NCBI GenBank assembly: GCA_964195545.1
Contig: CAXMQQ010000019.1
Location: forward strand, 1-64,000
Length of the DNA: 64,000 nucleotides
Origin: JAHEEL01 sp964195545
GTDB lineage: Bacteria > Actinomycetota > Acidimicrobiia > Spongiisociales > UBA5794
Reading direction: 5' to 3'
Under the pieces are notes generated by a model. It was not told where the DNA came from and ran no database searches. It was given only the letters and a program-made list of their open reading frames with translations. Made by a program: the position numbers and the translations under genes. Positions 1 through 8,938 of the stretch are shown here, one piece after another. Within the stretch, counting starts at the first letter, position 1. Every line of letters starts with the position of its first letter.

Positions 1-1
1 G

Positions 2-397
2 ATGAAAGCCGATGGTACGGGTCCGACGAGGCTCACCAACGAGGCCGCATACGATGGCGATCCGGTGTGGTCGCCGGACGGTTCGAAGATCGCGTTCATG
101 TCGTATCGGGACGGCAACTTCGAGGTCTACGTGATGAAAGCCGATGGTACGGGTCCGACGAGGCTCACCAACGAGGCCGCATACGATGGCGAGTCGGCGT
201 GGTCGCCGGACGGTTCGATGATCGCATTCACATCGGACCGGGACGGCAACGACGAGGTCTACGTGATGAAAGCCGATGGTACGGGTCCGACGAGGCTCAC
301 CAACAACGCAGCCTCGGACTCGGAGCCGGCGTGGGCGCCGGACGGTTCGAAGATCGCATTCACATCGAACCGGGACGTCGGCGGCGATTACGACATC
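2..397 (+). repeat. 132-bp in-frame tandem DNA repeats in the PD40 region
   Basis: Units begin at 2, 134 and 266, each opening with the same run ATGAAAGCCGATGGTACGGG and remaining nearly identical for roughly 50-90 bp before diverging. The period of 132 bp equals 44 codons. Near-identity at the DNA level, including silent sites, implies recent duplication or gene conversion. Confidence 0.9.
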
Positions 398-1204
398 TTC
401 ATGATGGACCCCGATGGGAGCAATGTCGGTCACCTTACGGACAACCCAGCCGACGAGTTCTCCATGGATTGGGAGTCGGTGAATCGTCTGTCTGTGGCGT
501 TGGTGGATCCTTCGTCGGGGGTGTGGCGCCTACGGAACGAGGCGGGTGTGGTGTCTCAGTTCTTCTTCGGGAATCCTGGTGATTTTCCGTTCGTGGGGGA
601 TTGGGATTGTGACGGGACAGATACGCCGGGGTTGTATCGGCAGTCGGATGGGTTCGCGTACCTGCGGAACACGAATACGCAGGGCAACGCCAATATCTCG
701 TTCTTCTTCGGGAATCCGGGGGATGTGCCGATTGCGGGCGATTTCAACGCCGATGGGTGTGACACGTTGTCGATCTATCGGCCATCGAATCAGCGTTTCT
801 ATGTGATCAACGCGTTGGGGAAGGCTGGCGGCGGGTTGGGGTCTGCCGACTACGAGTTCTTGTTCGGGAATCCGGGCGATACACCGGTGGTGGGTGACTG
901 GGACGGTGACGGTGTCGATGAGATCGGGTTGTATCGGGAGTCGTCGGGGTTCTTCTATTACCGCAACACGCTCACCACAGGGGTCGCGGATGGTCAGTTC
1001 TACTTCGGGAACCCGGGGGACCGGTTCGTAGCCGGAGACTGGGGTGTTGTTGATGGGAGGGAGACGCCGGGACTGTTCCGGCCGTCGAATGTGACGTTCT
1101 TCTTCCGCCACACGCTGACTCAGGGGATTGCCGACTCACAGTTCACGTGGACGGGTGCGGACACCGACTCGATACCCGTCGCAGGAGACTTCAACCTCAA
1201 CTGA
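2..1204 (+). CDS. Secreted TolB/PD40-repeat protein with C-terminal FG-GAP-like repeats (5' partial)
   Basis: The gene enters from the left edge, so its true start and any signal peptide lie outside. Residues 1 to about 165 are beta-propeller PD40 repeats of the TolB type, with the recurring core WSPDGSKIAF and a period of 44 residues. Residues about 175 to 400 are four to five repeats of about 50 residues with the cores FFFGNPGD and GDWDGDG.D..GLYR, resembling FG-GAP/VCBS calcium-binding propeller blades. Such proteins are usually extracellular or periplasmic binding scaffolds; nothing catalytic is visible. The first methionine in the window is an internal repeat position, not a start. The stop is TGA at 1202. 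Confidence 0.8.
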   Translation: MKADGTGPTRLTNEAAYDGDPVWSPDGSKIAFMSYRDGNFEVYVMKADGTGPTRLTNEAAYDGESAWSPDGSMIAFTSDRDGNDEVYVMKADGTGPTRLTNNAASDSEPAWAPDGSKIAFTSNRDVGGDYDIFMMDPDGSNVGHLTDNPADEFSMDWESVNRLSVALVDPSSGVWRLRNEAGVVSQFFFGNPGDFPFVGDWDCDGTDTPGLYRQSDGFAYLRNTNTQGNANISFFFGNPGDVPIAGDFNADGCDTLSIYRPSNQRFYVINALGKAGGGLGSADYEFLFGNPGDTPVVGDWDGDGVDEIGLYRESSGFFYYRNTLTTGVADGQFYFGNPGDRFVAGDWGVVDGRETPGLFRPSNVTFFFRHTLTQGIADSQFTWTGADTDSIPVAGDFNLN

Positions 1205-1466
1205 CACACCGGGACGAACACCAAACAGCCTGTTGGAAACCAATAGAAACAGTCTCCAACAAACCCAGCGCGTACCAGTTCAGCAGCGGAGATGAACGAG
1301 GTTGGTGTTGGTGTATTCGACACGTGGTGTTTGTGGTGTCGACATGTTGCTTGTGCGTTTGCAGGCAGGTGCGACACGGACTCCTGGCCGATATTTCGAG
1401 GGGAAGGTTGTATCCATTTGCAGATGGGTGTATTATCTGTGCCAAAAGCCGCCGAAAGTGGGCAAC

Positions 1467-1886
1467 ATGCAAGAGTTTGAAGACACCACCGCTGCACTGC
1501 GTCGCTCCGTATCTGAGATGTCTCGGGGATTGAAGCTGATGACGGAAGCTGAATGGATGGGCGGCTTCGGCGTAGTCAGCCGGGATCTGGAAACCGGCCA
1601 GATATGGATGTCGGAAGGTGCCTATCGGATTCTCGGCGTCAAGCGGCGGTCAAGATACGCTGGAGTCGAACTGACTCGCTCAGTTACCCATCCCGACGAC
1701 CTTGAAGCCACAATCGCAGCAATAGAAGGTGCAATACAGGGCACACCATTCGACATCATCCATCGAGTGATCCATCCCGACGGTGAAGTGCGCCAGGTCC
1801 ATGCAAAAGGCAAACGCGTCGACGCCGCCGACGGCCACCCGGCCATCCTGCTGGGAACCCTCGTGGACGTAACACCAGACCCCTGA
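1467..1886 (+). CDS. Stand-alone PAS (PAS_3-like) domain protein
   Basis: A 139-residue protein. After an N-terminal helix (about residues 1-30) nearly the whole length is one PAS fold: a WMSEGAYRILG helix region, the HPDD motif typical of PAS_3/PAC-type domains, and the closing VDVT strand that normally leads into a signalling helix. No kinase, GGDEF or HTH output domain follows; the frame stops at TGA 1884. The ATG at 1467 is preferred because the upstream extension of the same frame has no domain similarity. It could be a genuine single-domain sensor or the remnant of a truncated histidine kinase, since the next 950 bp hold no recognisable gene. Confidence 0.6.
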   Translation: MQEFEDTTAALRRSVSEMSRGLKLMTEAEWMGGFGVVSRDLETGQIWMSEGAYRILGVKRRSRYAGVELTRSVTHPDDLEATIAAIEGAIQGTPFDIIHRVIHPDGEVRQVHAKGKRVDAADGHPAILLGTLVDVTPDP

Positions 1887-2832
1887 GAACTCGACGAACA
1901 GATCTGTAAGTGGTTCCCAGCCGCGAACTGGCCGGACAAGAAGTACTACCTGCGTAGCAGCAGAAGCCTCAAACTCAGGCACCAAACGCAACTCGACCCA
2001 ATTCGATCCGACACGGCCTGCTCATGACCAACCGCCCGCTCGAGGGAATCCCAAGCTTGATCGCATGTGTGTTCCCCCCAAGTGGGGACGGCCGCGTGCA
2101 AACTGACAAGAAACAGCGTGCGAACCTCAGGTACCACGACCCAGAAACCCCCACAAATTCCAGGGTGTCATCCTTGTGCCGAAACCCCTCCATGGGGCGT
2201 TCCCAGTAAGACGCCTCCCGTAGGAGAGATCACCGCCGAGGGAGACTGTCGCCCGGCCCGTTCTCCGCTCAGAGGGTCGGGGAGACCCCCATTTGGAGAC
2301 GTGCCCTCGGCGAGGCCGTCGGCGTTGAGCATGACGACGCGAACAGGGACGGGACGCCGCCCATATTGATGCTCCTATGTCAAGGCGCTTGCGGGTTGGG
2401 TGACCGGGTTCGGTGCTGGTACCAACCTCGAGGCTGCGCCCAATAGGCGTGTGCCCAACATCGTTGGACCGAGCGCTACCCGAAGTACGCCTCTACCGCG
2501 ACTACGGCCACATCGATCGCTCCCGCGGTAGCGCCGCTGTGACGATGATCAGGCCATGCGGCTGGCGAGCACCTTGCCGAGTGCCGGCGTCGAGCGTGTG
2601 GAATGACCGAGGAGTTCCCCTGAGCGAGCCTCGCCGTCCCGATGACTGAAGAGTTCAAGGAGGAGCTCGAGGTCAAAGGGATGCTCTGACAAACCCACAC
2701 GCCAAAGACCAATGCCGCCCACAGATAGAGCAGAAGAGCGACATATGGGAGGGGAACGAGCTCCGGCTGGAGGCTCATCTCGCCGGCCTCGGGCGGGCCT
2801 TGGTTCAGGTTCTACGAACAGGCGTCGGGTAG
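1887..2832. other. Long region without a recognisable gene
   Basis: About 950 bp in which all open frames are short and lack recognisable domains or good ribosome-binding sites. Composition differs from neighbouring coding DNA. It may contain decayed mobile or coding DNA, but no terminal repeats or transposase motifs could be identified. Confidence 0.5.
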
Positions 2833-3879
2833 CTAATACGCCTTTGCGACCCGCGTCTGAAGACTCTCCCAAATGCCCATGCCCGCTTCATTCTCGAGGA
2901 ATCCCTGCGGATAGGCAGGAATTCCTGGTGCGCTGATCTCGTTCAGGTGGGTGACCTCATCGTCGTCGAGATCCCAGTCGACTGCACGGAGATTCTCCTC
3001 GAGTTGAGCGACTGTTCTGACCCCGAGAAGCAGGGAACTGACCATTGGGCGACAACGAAGCCAGTTGATCGCGACCTCGCTCATCATGACTTCCCGCTGT
3101 TCAGCAATCACTCGGACGGCATCGACGATGCGCCAAGTCCGCTCTGTATTGCGCACGTCATAGGCTTCCAGGCCTCTAGTTGGGTCTTCGCTGAGACGTG
3201 ATACTCCGATTGGAGTCGCGTCCCGCTGGTACTTCCCAGTCAGCCAGCCGCCACCAAGAGGCGACCAAGGCAGCAATCCGATCCCGCGATCGACACATAG
3301 CGGCATCAGTTCAAGCTCGATATCGCGCGCCAGCAGGTTGTACTGCGGCTGCAACGAGACGACCGGGGCCCACCCATTCGTCTCGCACACCTGCACTGCC
3401 CTCTCAACTTGCCAGCCGAGGAAGTTCGAGACGCCGACATGTCGGACCTTCCCCGCCTCGACGAAACTGTTGAGCGTCTCCATGGTCTCCTCAACAGGAG
3501 TAGCCGGATCCCACGCGTGAATCTGATACAAGTCGACGTGGTCGACACCGAGGCGCCGAAGCGAAGCATCCAATGCCCTCCGCAAGTAGACCCGACCAGC
3601 ACCTCGATCAGCAGGATCATCGCTCATCGCGAACCGCGCCTTCGTCGCAATAACAACGTCATCACGCACTCCGCGATCGGAGAGCCATCGCCCGATGTAC
3701 TCCTCAGACACCCCCCGGCCATACACGTCAGCGGTGTCGATGAACGTGCCGCCTGCGTCGACGTAGCGGTCGAGGATTCGGCGAGACGTGGACTCGTCAG
3801 CCTCATGGCCGAAAGTCATCGTTCCGAGACCAAGGACGTCTAACGCGAGATCAGAAGAGCCGAGGATGCGCTGCTCCAT
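2833..3879 (-). CDS. Aldo/keto reductase
   Basis: A 348-residue NADPH-dependent oxidoreductase of the aldo/keto reductase superfamily (TIM barrel). GLGTMTFG lies near residues 17-24, the catalytic Asp48 and Tyr53 in DTADVYG, Lys80 in ATKARF, His121 in YQIHAWDP, and GVSNF at about 149-153. These fit the D/Y/K/H tetrad. The length suits the YajO/Tas-like branch acting on carbonyl compounds; the substrate cannot be read from sequence. The ATG at 3879 (MEQRILGSS) matches the family N-terminus; the open frame extends 39 codons further upstream without similarity. It stands alone between two gene-poor stretches. Confidence 0.92.
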   Translation of the reverse strand: MEQRILGSSDLALDVLGLGTMTFGHEADESTSRRILDRYVDAGGTFIDTADVYGRGVSEEYIGRWLSDRGVRDDVVIATKARFAMSDDPADRGAGRVYLRRALDASLRRLGVDHVDLYQIHAWDPATPVEETMETLNSFVEAGKVRHVGVSNFLGWQVERAVQVCETNGWAPVVSLQPQYNLLARDIELELMPLCVDRGIGLLPWSPLGGGWLTGKYQRDATPIGVSRLSEDPTRGLEAYDVRNTERTWRIVDAVRVIAEQREVMMSEVAINWLRCRPMVSSLLLGVRTVAQLEENLRAVDWDLDDDEVTHLNEISAPGIPAYPQGFLENEAGMGIWESLQTRVAKAY

Positions 3880-4566
3880 GCAAGTGAGCCTATGGCCAGC
3901 GCAGTCAGAGAGCGAATCGAGCGGCTCAAGCTCACAACCAAAACGCATTCGCTCCCAAAGATCGCATGCCAACAACCGGATGCTGTCCACACGCACATAT
4001 CGCCCCCTTCTGCCCTATCAGTGGGTGGTTTGGAGTGGGTTGACGCGGTTGCACCCGGTCTGCCTTTAGGTTTCGCGCTGCTGACGCCACTCACTGAAAT
4101 TCCCCTCGGTTGCTCATCGAGATTCCTCACCCTGGGTCGGGTCGGATGCCAGTTGTTTCCTCCTTTGGGTCGTGGTTCGCGGTTGGCGGCTTGGTGGATT
4201 CGGAGCCGATAGGGGTCGCCGTCGATATTGAACACCACCGTGTGGTGACTCGCGGAACAGCGCGTGGTGGCTTCCGCGACCACCATCGCGAGACTGCTTC
4301 AGCGCCAAGGCCTATCGCGAGTCGCGCACACACATCCACTGACAGTTCTCGCTGTTGGATTCCTGGTCGGATTCGGGATTCCGGCCTGGCGGAAGCAGAT
4401 GCGATAGATCATTCTCGGGTTCCTGTTCGTCCCATTGGCGTTCGAGATCTCCGACAGGTGGTTCGAGGCCGAATTCAACTGATCAAGACCGCCACCTCAC
4501 ATCCACCCACATCGGCACATGCGGGCTGCCAGGAACTCATATCGGTTGGTGACTCTTCGGACAGTC
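3880..4566. other. Region without a recognisable gene
   Basis: About 690 bp. Open frames on both strands overlap each other and have no recognisable domains. A perfect small inverted repeat (CACCAC-CGT-GTGGTG) lies at 4233-4247, and a hairpin repeat shared with 4890-4909 lies at 4506-4525. Degraded mobile DNA is possible but unproven. Confidence 0.45.
4506..4525. repeat. 20-bp hairpin repeat, copy 1
   Basis: CCCACATCGGCACATGCGGG, a 7-bp stem with one mismatch and a 6-nt loop. Copy 2 at 4890-4909 differs at two positions. The two copies flank the small membrane-protein gene at 4567-4767. Confidence 0.6.
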
Positions 4567-4767
4567 TCAGTTGATCGATTGGCGGCGTGCCGACCAGTAG
4601 GCAGCCAGCCAGAAGAACCCGAACGTTCCGATGATCACTGCCGACCAGATGCGCTCAGCGGTCGCCTCAACGGCAACGGAGCGAACCACGAAGACGACCG
4701 GGGTGGCGATGCTCAGAATCTCGAGGATCAGGAAGCCAGTTGGCGGGAAGGATGACTGGTGAGCCAT
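4567..4767 (-). CDS. Small two-helix membrane protein
   Basis: A 66-residue hypothetical protein with two predicted membrane segments, about residues 11-30 (GFLILEILSIATPVVFVV) and 41-57 (AVIIGTFGFFWLAAYW), ending in a short basic tail. The start at 4767 is set by a strong ribosome-binding site, GGAGGAG, just upstream on the minus strand. No family was recognised. It sits alone in a gene-poor stretch, bracketed by two copies of a 20-bp hairpin repeat. Confidence 0.65.
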   Translation of the reverse strand: MAHQSSFPPTGFLILEILSIATPVVFVVRSVAVEATAERIWSAVIIGTFGFFWLAAYWSARRQSIN

Positions 4768-4889
4768 GACTCCTCCAATCCGTGGCGAATCGTCATTGTC
4801 CCGCTGCACCCAGACACCAAAAGGGGCATATGTCACGACCGGTTTCACCACGGAGCGAGAACACTGCGCACGTCATGATCCACTACCCG

Positions 4890-4909
4890 CCCACATCGGC
4901 GCATGTGGG
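4890..4909. repeat. 20-bp hairpin repeat, copy 2
   Basis: CCCACATCGGCGCATGTGGG, a perfect 7-bp stem with a 6-nt loop. It lies in a 318-bp gene-free interval (4768-5085). The two changes from copy 1 include one that restores a base pair, as expected for a maintained structure. Confidence 0.6.
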
Positions 4910-5085
4910 TGGGGTGTTTCGGCCCAAAGATATGTAGCAGAACGTGCTCCCGGGATTTTTCGCACACGACACCGGAATGTCGCGTAGCGTCGAGGGCAGC
5001 CCACTCGAGGTGGGCGTATCGAACCGGGGAGGGTTCTGTGAAACGACGAACGGTCCCCGCCCCCAACAAGGAGGAACGCAGGAAC

Positions 5086-5436
5086 ATGGGATCAGTGCGA
5101 TTCATCATCACAGGCAAGGCAAAAGAAGGTCAAGCGGAGGCGTTCGCCGATCTGGCAAGCCGCATGTCCGCCACTGTGAGTGCGAACGAGCCAGACACTA
5201 CGACCTATAGCTGGTTCGTTGCCGACGACGGCTCATTCGTGAATGAGGATGAATACGCCAGCTCTGATGCTCTCGGTGTCCACCTCGGAAACGCCCAGGG
5301 GAACGGGATGCTCGGCGAGTACGTGGCTCTGAGTGACATCGCAGCAGTACATGTCCTGGGCGACGTTGACGATGCCGCAAAGGGCATGCTCGAAGCTTTT
5401 GGCGCGGTCCACTACAGCAAGACTCACGGCCTCTAG
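5086..5436 (+). CDS. ABM-fold (antibiotic biosynthesis monooxygenase-like) protein
   Basis: A 116-residue protein. The N-terminal half (MGSVRFIITGKAKEGQAEAF) and the TYSWFVADDG strand resemble the ferredoxin-like ABM/YgiN fold, whose members are small dimeric quinol monooxygenases or related stress proteins. The C-terminal part ends in the strand GAVHYSKTHGL. The fold assignment is by pattern only and the substrate is unknown. The ATG at 5086 is chosen because AAGGAGG lies at 5068-5074. A hairpin follows immediately after the stop. Confidence 0.65.
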   Translation: MGSVRFIITGKAKEGQAEAFADLASRMSATVSANEPDTTTYSWFVADDGSFVNEDEYASSDALGVHLGNAQGNGMLGEYVALSDIAAVHVLGDVDDAAKGMLEAFGAVHYSKTHGL

Positions 5437-5440
5437 CTGT

Positions 5441-5459
5441 GACAACCGGGGAGGTTGTC
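5441..5459 (+). terminator. Hairpin after the ABM-fold gene
   Basis: GACAACC-GGGGA-GGTTGTC, a perfect 7-bp stem starting 5 nt after the stop codon. There is no T tract, which is common for actinobacterial terminators. Confidence 0.55.
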
Positions 5460-5547
5460 CCTGGCGGGATGGTGTGACCGGTTGATGAAGGAGTGAGCCC
5501 TCCGACGAGACTGTGGGTTGAACGACTCGCAACTCGAAGGAGGGCAC

Positions 5548-5770
5548 ATGAGCAACGGTACAGGCCTGCGGCAGCATCCGAACGCGCCGCCGACTGTGGA
5601 GGGCCGGCGTCGCATGGTCGCCTGTGTCCTGGATCGAAGCTGGACCATCGAGGCGACCGCTGATCAGTTCCAAATCGATGAAGAGACGGTGCGTAGGTGG
5701 CGGGACCGGTGGTTGGCCGATGGCGACAACGGGCTTCAGGATCGGTCGTCGCGGCCGTTGTGGTCGCCAA
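5548..5770 (+). pseudogene. Truncated IS481-type transposase, N-terminal HTH only
   Basis: From the ATG at 5548 (preceded by GAAGGAGGG) the frame encodes a helix-turn-helix region of the IS481/IS3-like kind: TVEGRRRMVACVLDRSW, then DEETVRRWRDRWLADGDNG and LQDRSSRP, the usual junction to the DDE integrase core. After RSSRP at about 5760 similarity stops, and the frame runs through unrelated residues to a stop at 5896. The DDE domain is absent, so this is a stub of an insertion sequence. No terminal inverted repeats or target duplication could be defined. Confidence 0.75.
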
Positions 5771-6096
5771 GCTCGCTGAGAGTCACACTGCTACCCCTCA
5801 AAGAGAAGGACCTGCCCCATCTTCCACCACTTCTCGGAACACGTACGCGGAGACCGTTTCGCGCCGTGAACATGGCTACTGAAGCGTTGCCTTCTTGACC
5901 GGTCCCAGGTCATGTCTCCTCCGGAGAGCCTCGTCCGCAGGATGCCCTTGTCCAGGTGTAGTCCATCAGCCGATTCTCTGTCGTCGGGAGGTAGCGTGCT
6001 GCCCAGGATCGTTGTAGTCCAACGGCTTCGGACTCCTACGAATCACCCTCCATTGACCGCACCTGCGTAGCGTGGCTGACCGGCCGATACTGCGGT
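5771..6096. other. Intergenic DNA downstream of the transposase stub
   Basis: About 325 bp without a supported gene. It presumably contains the break point of the insertion-sequence remnant and the promoter of the GDPD gene. No clear promoter hexamers could be fixed. Confidence 0.4.
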
Positions 6097-6891
6097 GTGG
6101 CCAACATCATCGCCCATAGAGGTGCACGGAGCCTCGCACCGGAGAACACCCTTGCTGCTGCCCGGACGGCATACGCGGTCGGTGCCGACATGTGGGAGAC
6201 GGACGCCGCCGTCACCGCCGACGCTCGGCTGGTTCTGATGCACGACGATGCAATGATGCGGACGACCAACGTCGCAGACGTGTTCCCCGATCGGATCCCG
6301 TCACCCTTCTCCACATACACTCTGGACGAGATCAGGTCGCTCGACGCTGGCTCGTGGTTCAAGCGTGACGACCCGTTCGGACAGGTCTCCGCGGGCTTGG
6401 TGGGACCGGCCGAACTCGCCGCCTATGCAGGGGAGCAGATCCCGACGCTCCGAGAAGCCTTCGAATTGACGCTCGAGTTGAACTGGTTCGTCAACGTCGA
6501 ACTCAAAACCCAGCCGGCGCCACACGATACCTTCGACGTCGTGAGCGCGGTCCTGGCGGTGGCAGAAGACGTGGGGATCGGACCCGATCACCTCCTGTTC
6601 TCCTCGGCACAGCACGAATGGTTGAAGACCGTGAAGAAGCGCAGGCCCACCTTCGAAGTCCAAGCCATCCTGGGTCTCTTCCCCGAGGACCTCATCGACC
6701 TCACGGACACGTTCTTCGACACGTTCAACCCCCGATTCACACGCCTGTCATTCGAATGGATCAAAGAGCAACTCGCCCTCGGGACCAAGCTCAATCCCTA
6801 CACTGTCAACGATCACGAAACCATCTCTCGGCTCGTCGAGATCGGCATCACCGGTCTCATCACCGACTTCCCGCAACGAGGAGTGCGATGA
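6097..6891 (+). CDS. Glycerophosphodiester phosphodiesterase family protein
   Basis: A 264-residue protein of the GDPD TIM-barrel family, which hydrolyses glycerophosphodiesters to glycerol-3-phosphate and an alcohol. His7-Arg8-Gly9, Glu16-Asn17-Thr18, Glu34 and Asp36 in WETD, and His49 in MHDD are the expected metal and catalytic residues. A further acidic residue is in VNVELKT. There is no signal peptide, so it is probably cytosolic. The start is GTG at 6097, just before the conserved first strand NIIAHRG. It overlaps the next gene by ATGA, indicating a translationally coupled pair. Confidence 0.93.
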   Translation: MANIIAHRGARSLAPENTLAAARTAYAVGADMWETDAAVTADARLVLMHDDAMMRTTNVADVFPDRIPSPFSTYTLDEIRSLDAGSWFKRDDPFGQVSAGLVGPAELAAYAGEQIPTLREAFELTLELNWFVNVELKTQPAPHDTFDVVSAVLAVAEDVGIGPDHLLFSSAQHEWLKTVKKRRPTFEVQAILGLFPEDLIDLTDTFFDTFNPRFTRLSFEWIKEQLALGTKLNPYTVNDHETISRLVEIGITGLITDFPQRGVR

Positions 6892-7760
6892 CGCCTTCCC
6901 CCACGACCCTGGCCCCGCACCGGTTCTGCATCGTCAACTGCTACCCGGAGGCCAGTCGTGACAGCTTCGACCGATCCGACGTGGGCCACCCCCATGACAT
7001 GTTCAAGGACTTCCTGCGAAGAGAGGCACCCAACGCGACCACCGACGTCGTCTACGCCGCCGATCCGGAGTTCTCCCTCCCGCCCGGCACGTCGATCGAG
7101 GACTTCGATGGATTCATATGGACGGGCTCGGATCTCAACGCCTATCGCACGGAAGACCCGCCCGTCGCCATGCAGATCTTCTTCGCCGGAGCGCTGATGC
7201 AGTCGGGAGCCGCCAGTTGGGGAAGCTGCTGGGGCATTCAACTCGCCTCCCTCGTGAGCGGTGGTGAAGTCGCCGTGAACCCCCTCGGCCGGGACTGGGG
7301 TATAGCTCGCGACATCGAATTGACCGATGCGGCTCGCACATCGCCGATGCTGGAAGGGAAGCCAGCGAAGTTCGACGGCTTCATCATGCATCTCGACGAG
7401 GTCACACGCCTGCCTGACAACACACCGCTGCTCGCAACGAACAGCCACACGCATGTCCAGGCTGCCGTCATCGAAGACGGGGATGCAGCATTCTGGAGTA
7501 CCCAATACCACCCCGAGTACAACCTGCACGAGATGGGTCGCCTGATCGCTGCGAGGGGTACTGTCCTGGTGAAGGAAGGCCTGTTCCCCGATGAAGCGGC
7601 AGTCGCGACCTATGCAGCAAAGATGACCGAACTTGCTGCCAACCCTGCTTCCGTAGAGCTGAGAGAGGAACTCGGCGTCGACGACGACATCATCGACCCG
7701 CTCATCCGGGAAGTCGAATTGCGTAACTGGCTTCGGTTCGTCGACTCGCGAACGAAGTAG
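6888..7760 (+). CDS. Class I glutamine amidotransferase (GMP synthase-like domain)
   Basis: A 290-residue stand-alone class I glutamine amidotransferase domain. The triad is visible: nucleophile Cys114 in WGSCWGIQ, His208 and Glu210 in TQYHPEY. There is no ATP-pyrophosphatase or other acceptor domain, so it resembles the YfeJ/GuaA-N-like stand-alone group, whose acceptors are mostly unknown; a gamma-glutamyl hydrolase role is also possible. The ATG at 6888 overlaps the GDPD stop by 4 nt. About 50 C-terminal residues beyond the canonical fold are helical and unassigned. Confidence 0.85.
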   Translation: MTPSPTTLAPHRFCIVNCYPEASRDSFDRSDVGHPHDMFKDFLRREAPNATTDVVYAADPEFSLPPGTSIEDFDGFIWTGSDLNAYRTEDPPVAMQIFFAGALMQSGAASWGSCWGIQLASLVSGGEVAVNPLGRDWGIARDIELTDAARTSPMLEGKPAKFDGFIMHLDEVTRLPDNTPLLATNSHTHVQAAVIEDGDAAFWSTQYHPEYNLHEMGRLIAARGTVLVKEGLFPDEAAVATYAAKMTELAANPASVELREELGVDDDIIDPLIREVELRNWLRFVDSRTK

Positions 7761-7817
7761 CGGTCCGTAGTGGTCGATAGCCGGCTGACCGCGGGCGGCA
7801 ACTAGCATCCCCCGGAC

Positions 7818-8399
7818 ATGATCTTCTCCGATAGAACGATCATCGAAGCCATCGAGAGCGGTCGCGTCTCCATCGATCCATTCGATCGCGCCCTCGTTCA
7901 GCCGTCGAGTGTCGACGTTCGCTGTGACCACCGATTCCGCGTCTTTGAGAACCACCGGTACCCGCTGATCGACCCGAAGGCCCTGCAATCCGATCTCACG
8001 AGCGAAGTCGAAGCGAGCACGGACCAGCCGTTCATCCTCCATCCCGGCGAGTTCGCACTCGGCACCACGCTCGAGACGATCCGCCTTGGAGATGATGATG
8101 TCGTCGCCCGTCTCGAAGGCAAGTCGTCGCTCGGCCGACTCGGTCTCCTCATCCACTCAACAGCGGGGTTCGTCGACCCCGGTTTCAGCGGACAGGTCAC
8201 GCTCGAACTCTCCAACGTCGCAAACCTCCCGATTGCCATCTACCCCGGTATGAAGATCGGTCAGGTCAGCTTCTATCAGATGACCACGGCGGCCGAGCAC
8301 CCCTACGGCTCAGCGGCGCTCGGATCGAAGTACCAGGGACAAACTGGCCCCACAGCGAGCCGGATGCACAGAGACTTCCAAGGGAGAGACGATGGCTAG
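7818..8399 (+). CDS. dcd: dCTP deaminase, probably bifunctional deaminase/dUTPase
   Basis: A 193-residue trimeric nucleotide deaminase. Conserved blocks are SSLGR at 103-107, HSTAGFVDPGF at 113-123 and the catalytic Glu130 in VTLE, with GSKYQGQ near the C-terminus. The family converts dCTP to dUTP; actinobacterial members such as the mycobacterial enzyme go on to dUMP, which is likely here but not provable by eye. The ATG at 7818 follows a TAGCAT -10-like hexamer by 9 nt. The last 8 bp overlap the next gene. Confidence 0.95.
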   Translation: MIFSDRTIIEAIESGRVSIDPFDRALVQPSSVDVRCDHRFRVFENHRYPLIDPKALQSDLTSEVEASTDQPFILHPGEFALGTTLETIRLGDDDVVARLEGKSSLGRLGLLIHSTAGFVDPGFSGQVTLELSNVANLPIAIYPGMKIGQVSFYQMTTAAEHPYGSAALGSKYQGQTGPTASRMHRDFQGRDDG

Positions 8400-8754
8400 A
8401 CCGGCAGTGGCGCGCGTCGCGTCGATCATGCTCGACTGCAACGACCTCGATGGGATGGTGTCGTTCTGGGGGTCGGTTCTCGAACTGAAGGAGAAGAACC
8501 GCTTCCCCGGCTACGTATGGATGACTCGCACCTCACGCGGTGGTCCGGCGCTGGCCTTCCAGCAGGTCTCGGAAAAGAAGGCGACGAAGAATCGCCTCCA
8601 CCTAGATCTCAGCGCCGTCGACCCCGAGGCGTTGATCTCGCACGTCGAGGAACTCGGCGGAGAACGGATCCAAGATCACGACATCGCAGGGTTCCATTGG
8701 ACCGTCTGTGCCGATCCTGAGGGCAACGAGTTCTGCGTCACGAAGAGCGAGTAG
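8392..8754 (+). CDS. VOC (glyoxalase/bleomycin-resistance fold) protein
   Basis: A 120-residue single vicinal-oxygen-chelate domain. The N-terminal ARVASIMLDCNDLDGMVSFW and the C-terminal FHWTVCADPEGNEFCV are the typical paired beta-alpha-beta-beta-beta modules, with the His and Glu of the second half as possible metal ligands. It resembles the glyoxalase-like subgroup common in actinobacteria; the substrate is unknown. It starts 8 bp inside dcd, so the two are probably translated from one mRNA. Confidence 0.85.
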   Translation: MARPAVARVASIMLDCNDLDGMVSFWGSVLELKEKNRFPGYVWMTRTSRGGPALAFQQVSEKKATKNRLHLDLSAVDPEALISHVEELGGERIQDHDIAGFHWTVCADPEGNEFCVTKSE

Positions 8755-8938
8755 TCAGTATCGCGTCGGGAGCGGGCCCCGCCGCTCTCGTCGTCCTCTC
8801 GGTTCGACGTCTCGGAGACGGAATTGATCGACATTCGGACCGATCTCGATCCTCTTCGGAGCTGCTACTCGCGGAATCGGGCTGGTATCCCAACTCCGCA
8901 GTTCGGGAGGGGGAATTTCGACTATGCGTCGCCAGGCA

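Noticed and set aside
1887..2832. Short open frames, including one opening MEGFRHKDDTLEF on the minus strand near 2193
   Set aside because: No recognisable domain, poor ribosome-binding sites and overlapping frames on both strands; not enough for a gene call.
4230..4290. ACCAC/GTGGT inverted repeats as a third copy of the 39-bp palindrome
   Set aside because: The outer TTGTGC/GCACAA arms are missing and the spacing differs.
6813..8156. 447-codon minus-strand open frame over the amidotransferase and dcd genes
   Set aside because: It mirrors well-supported plus-strand genes, is rich in Arg/Asp/Val typical of antisense GC-rich frames and has no domain.
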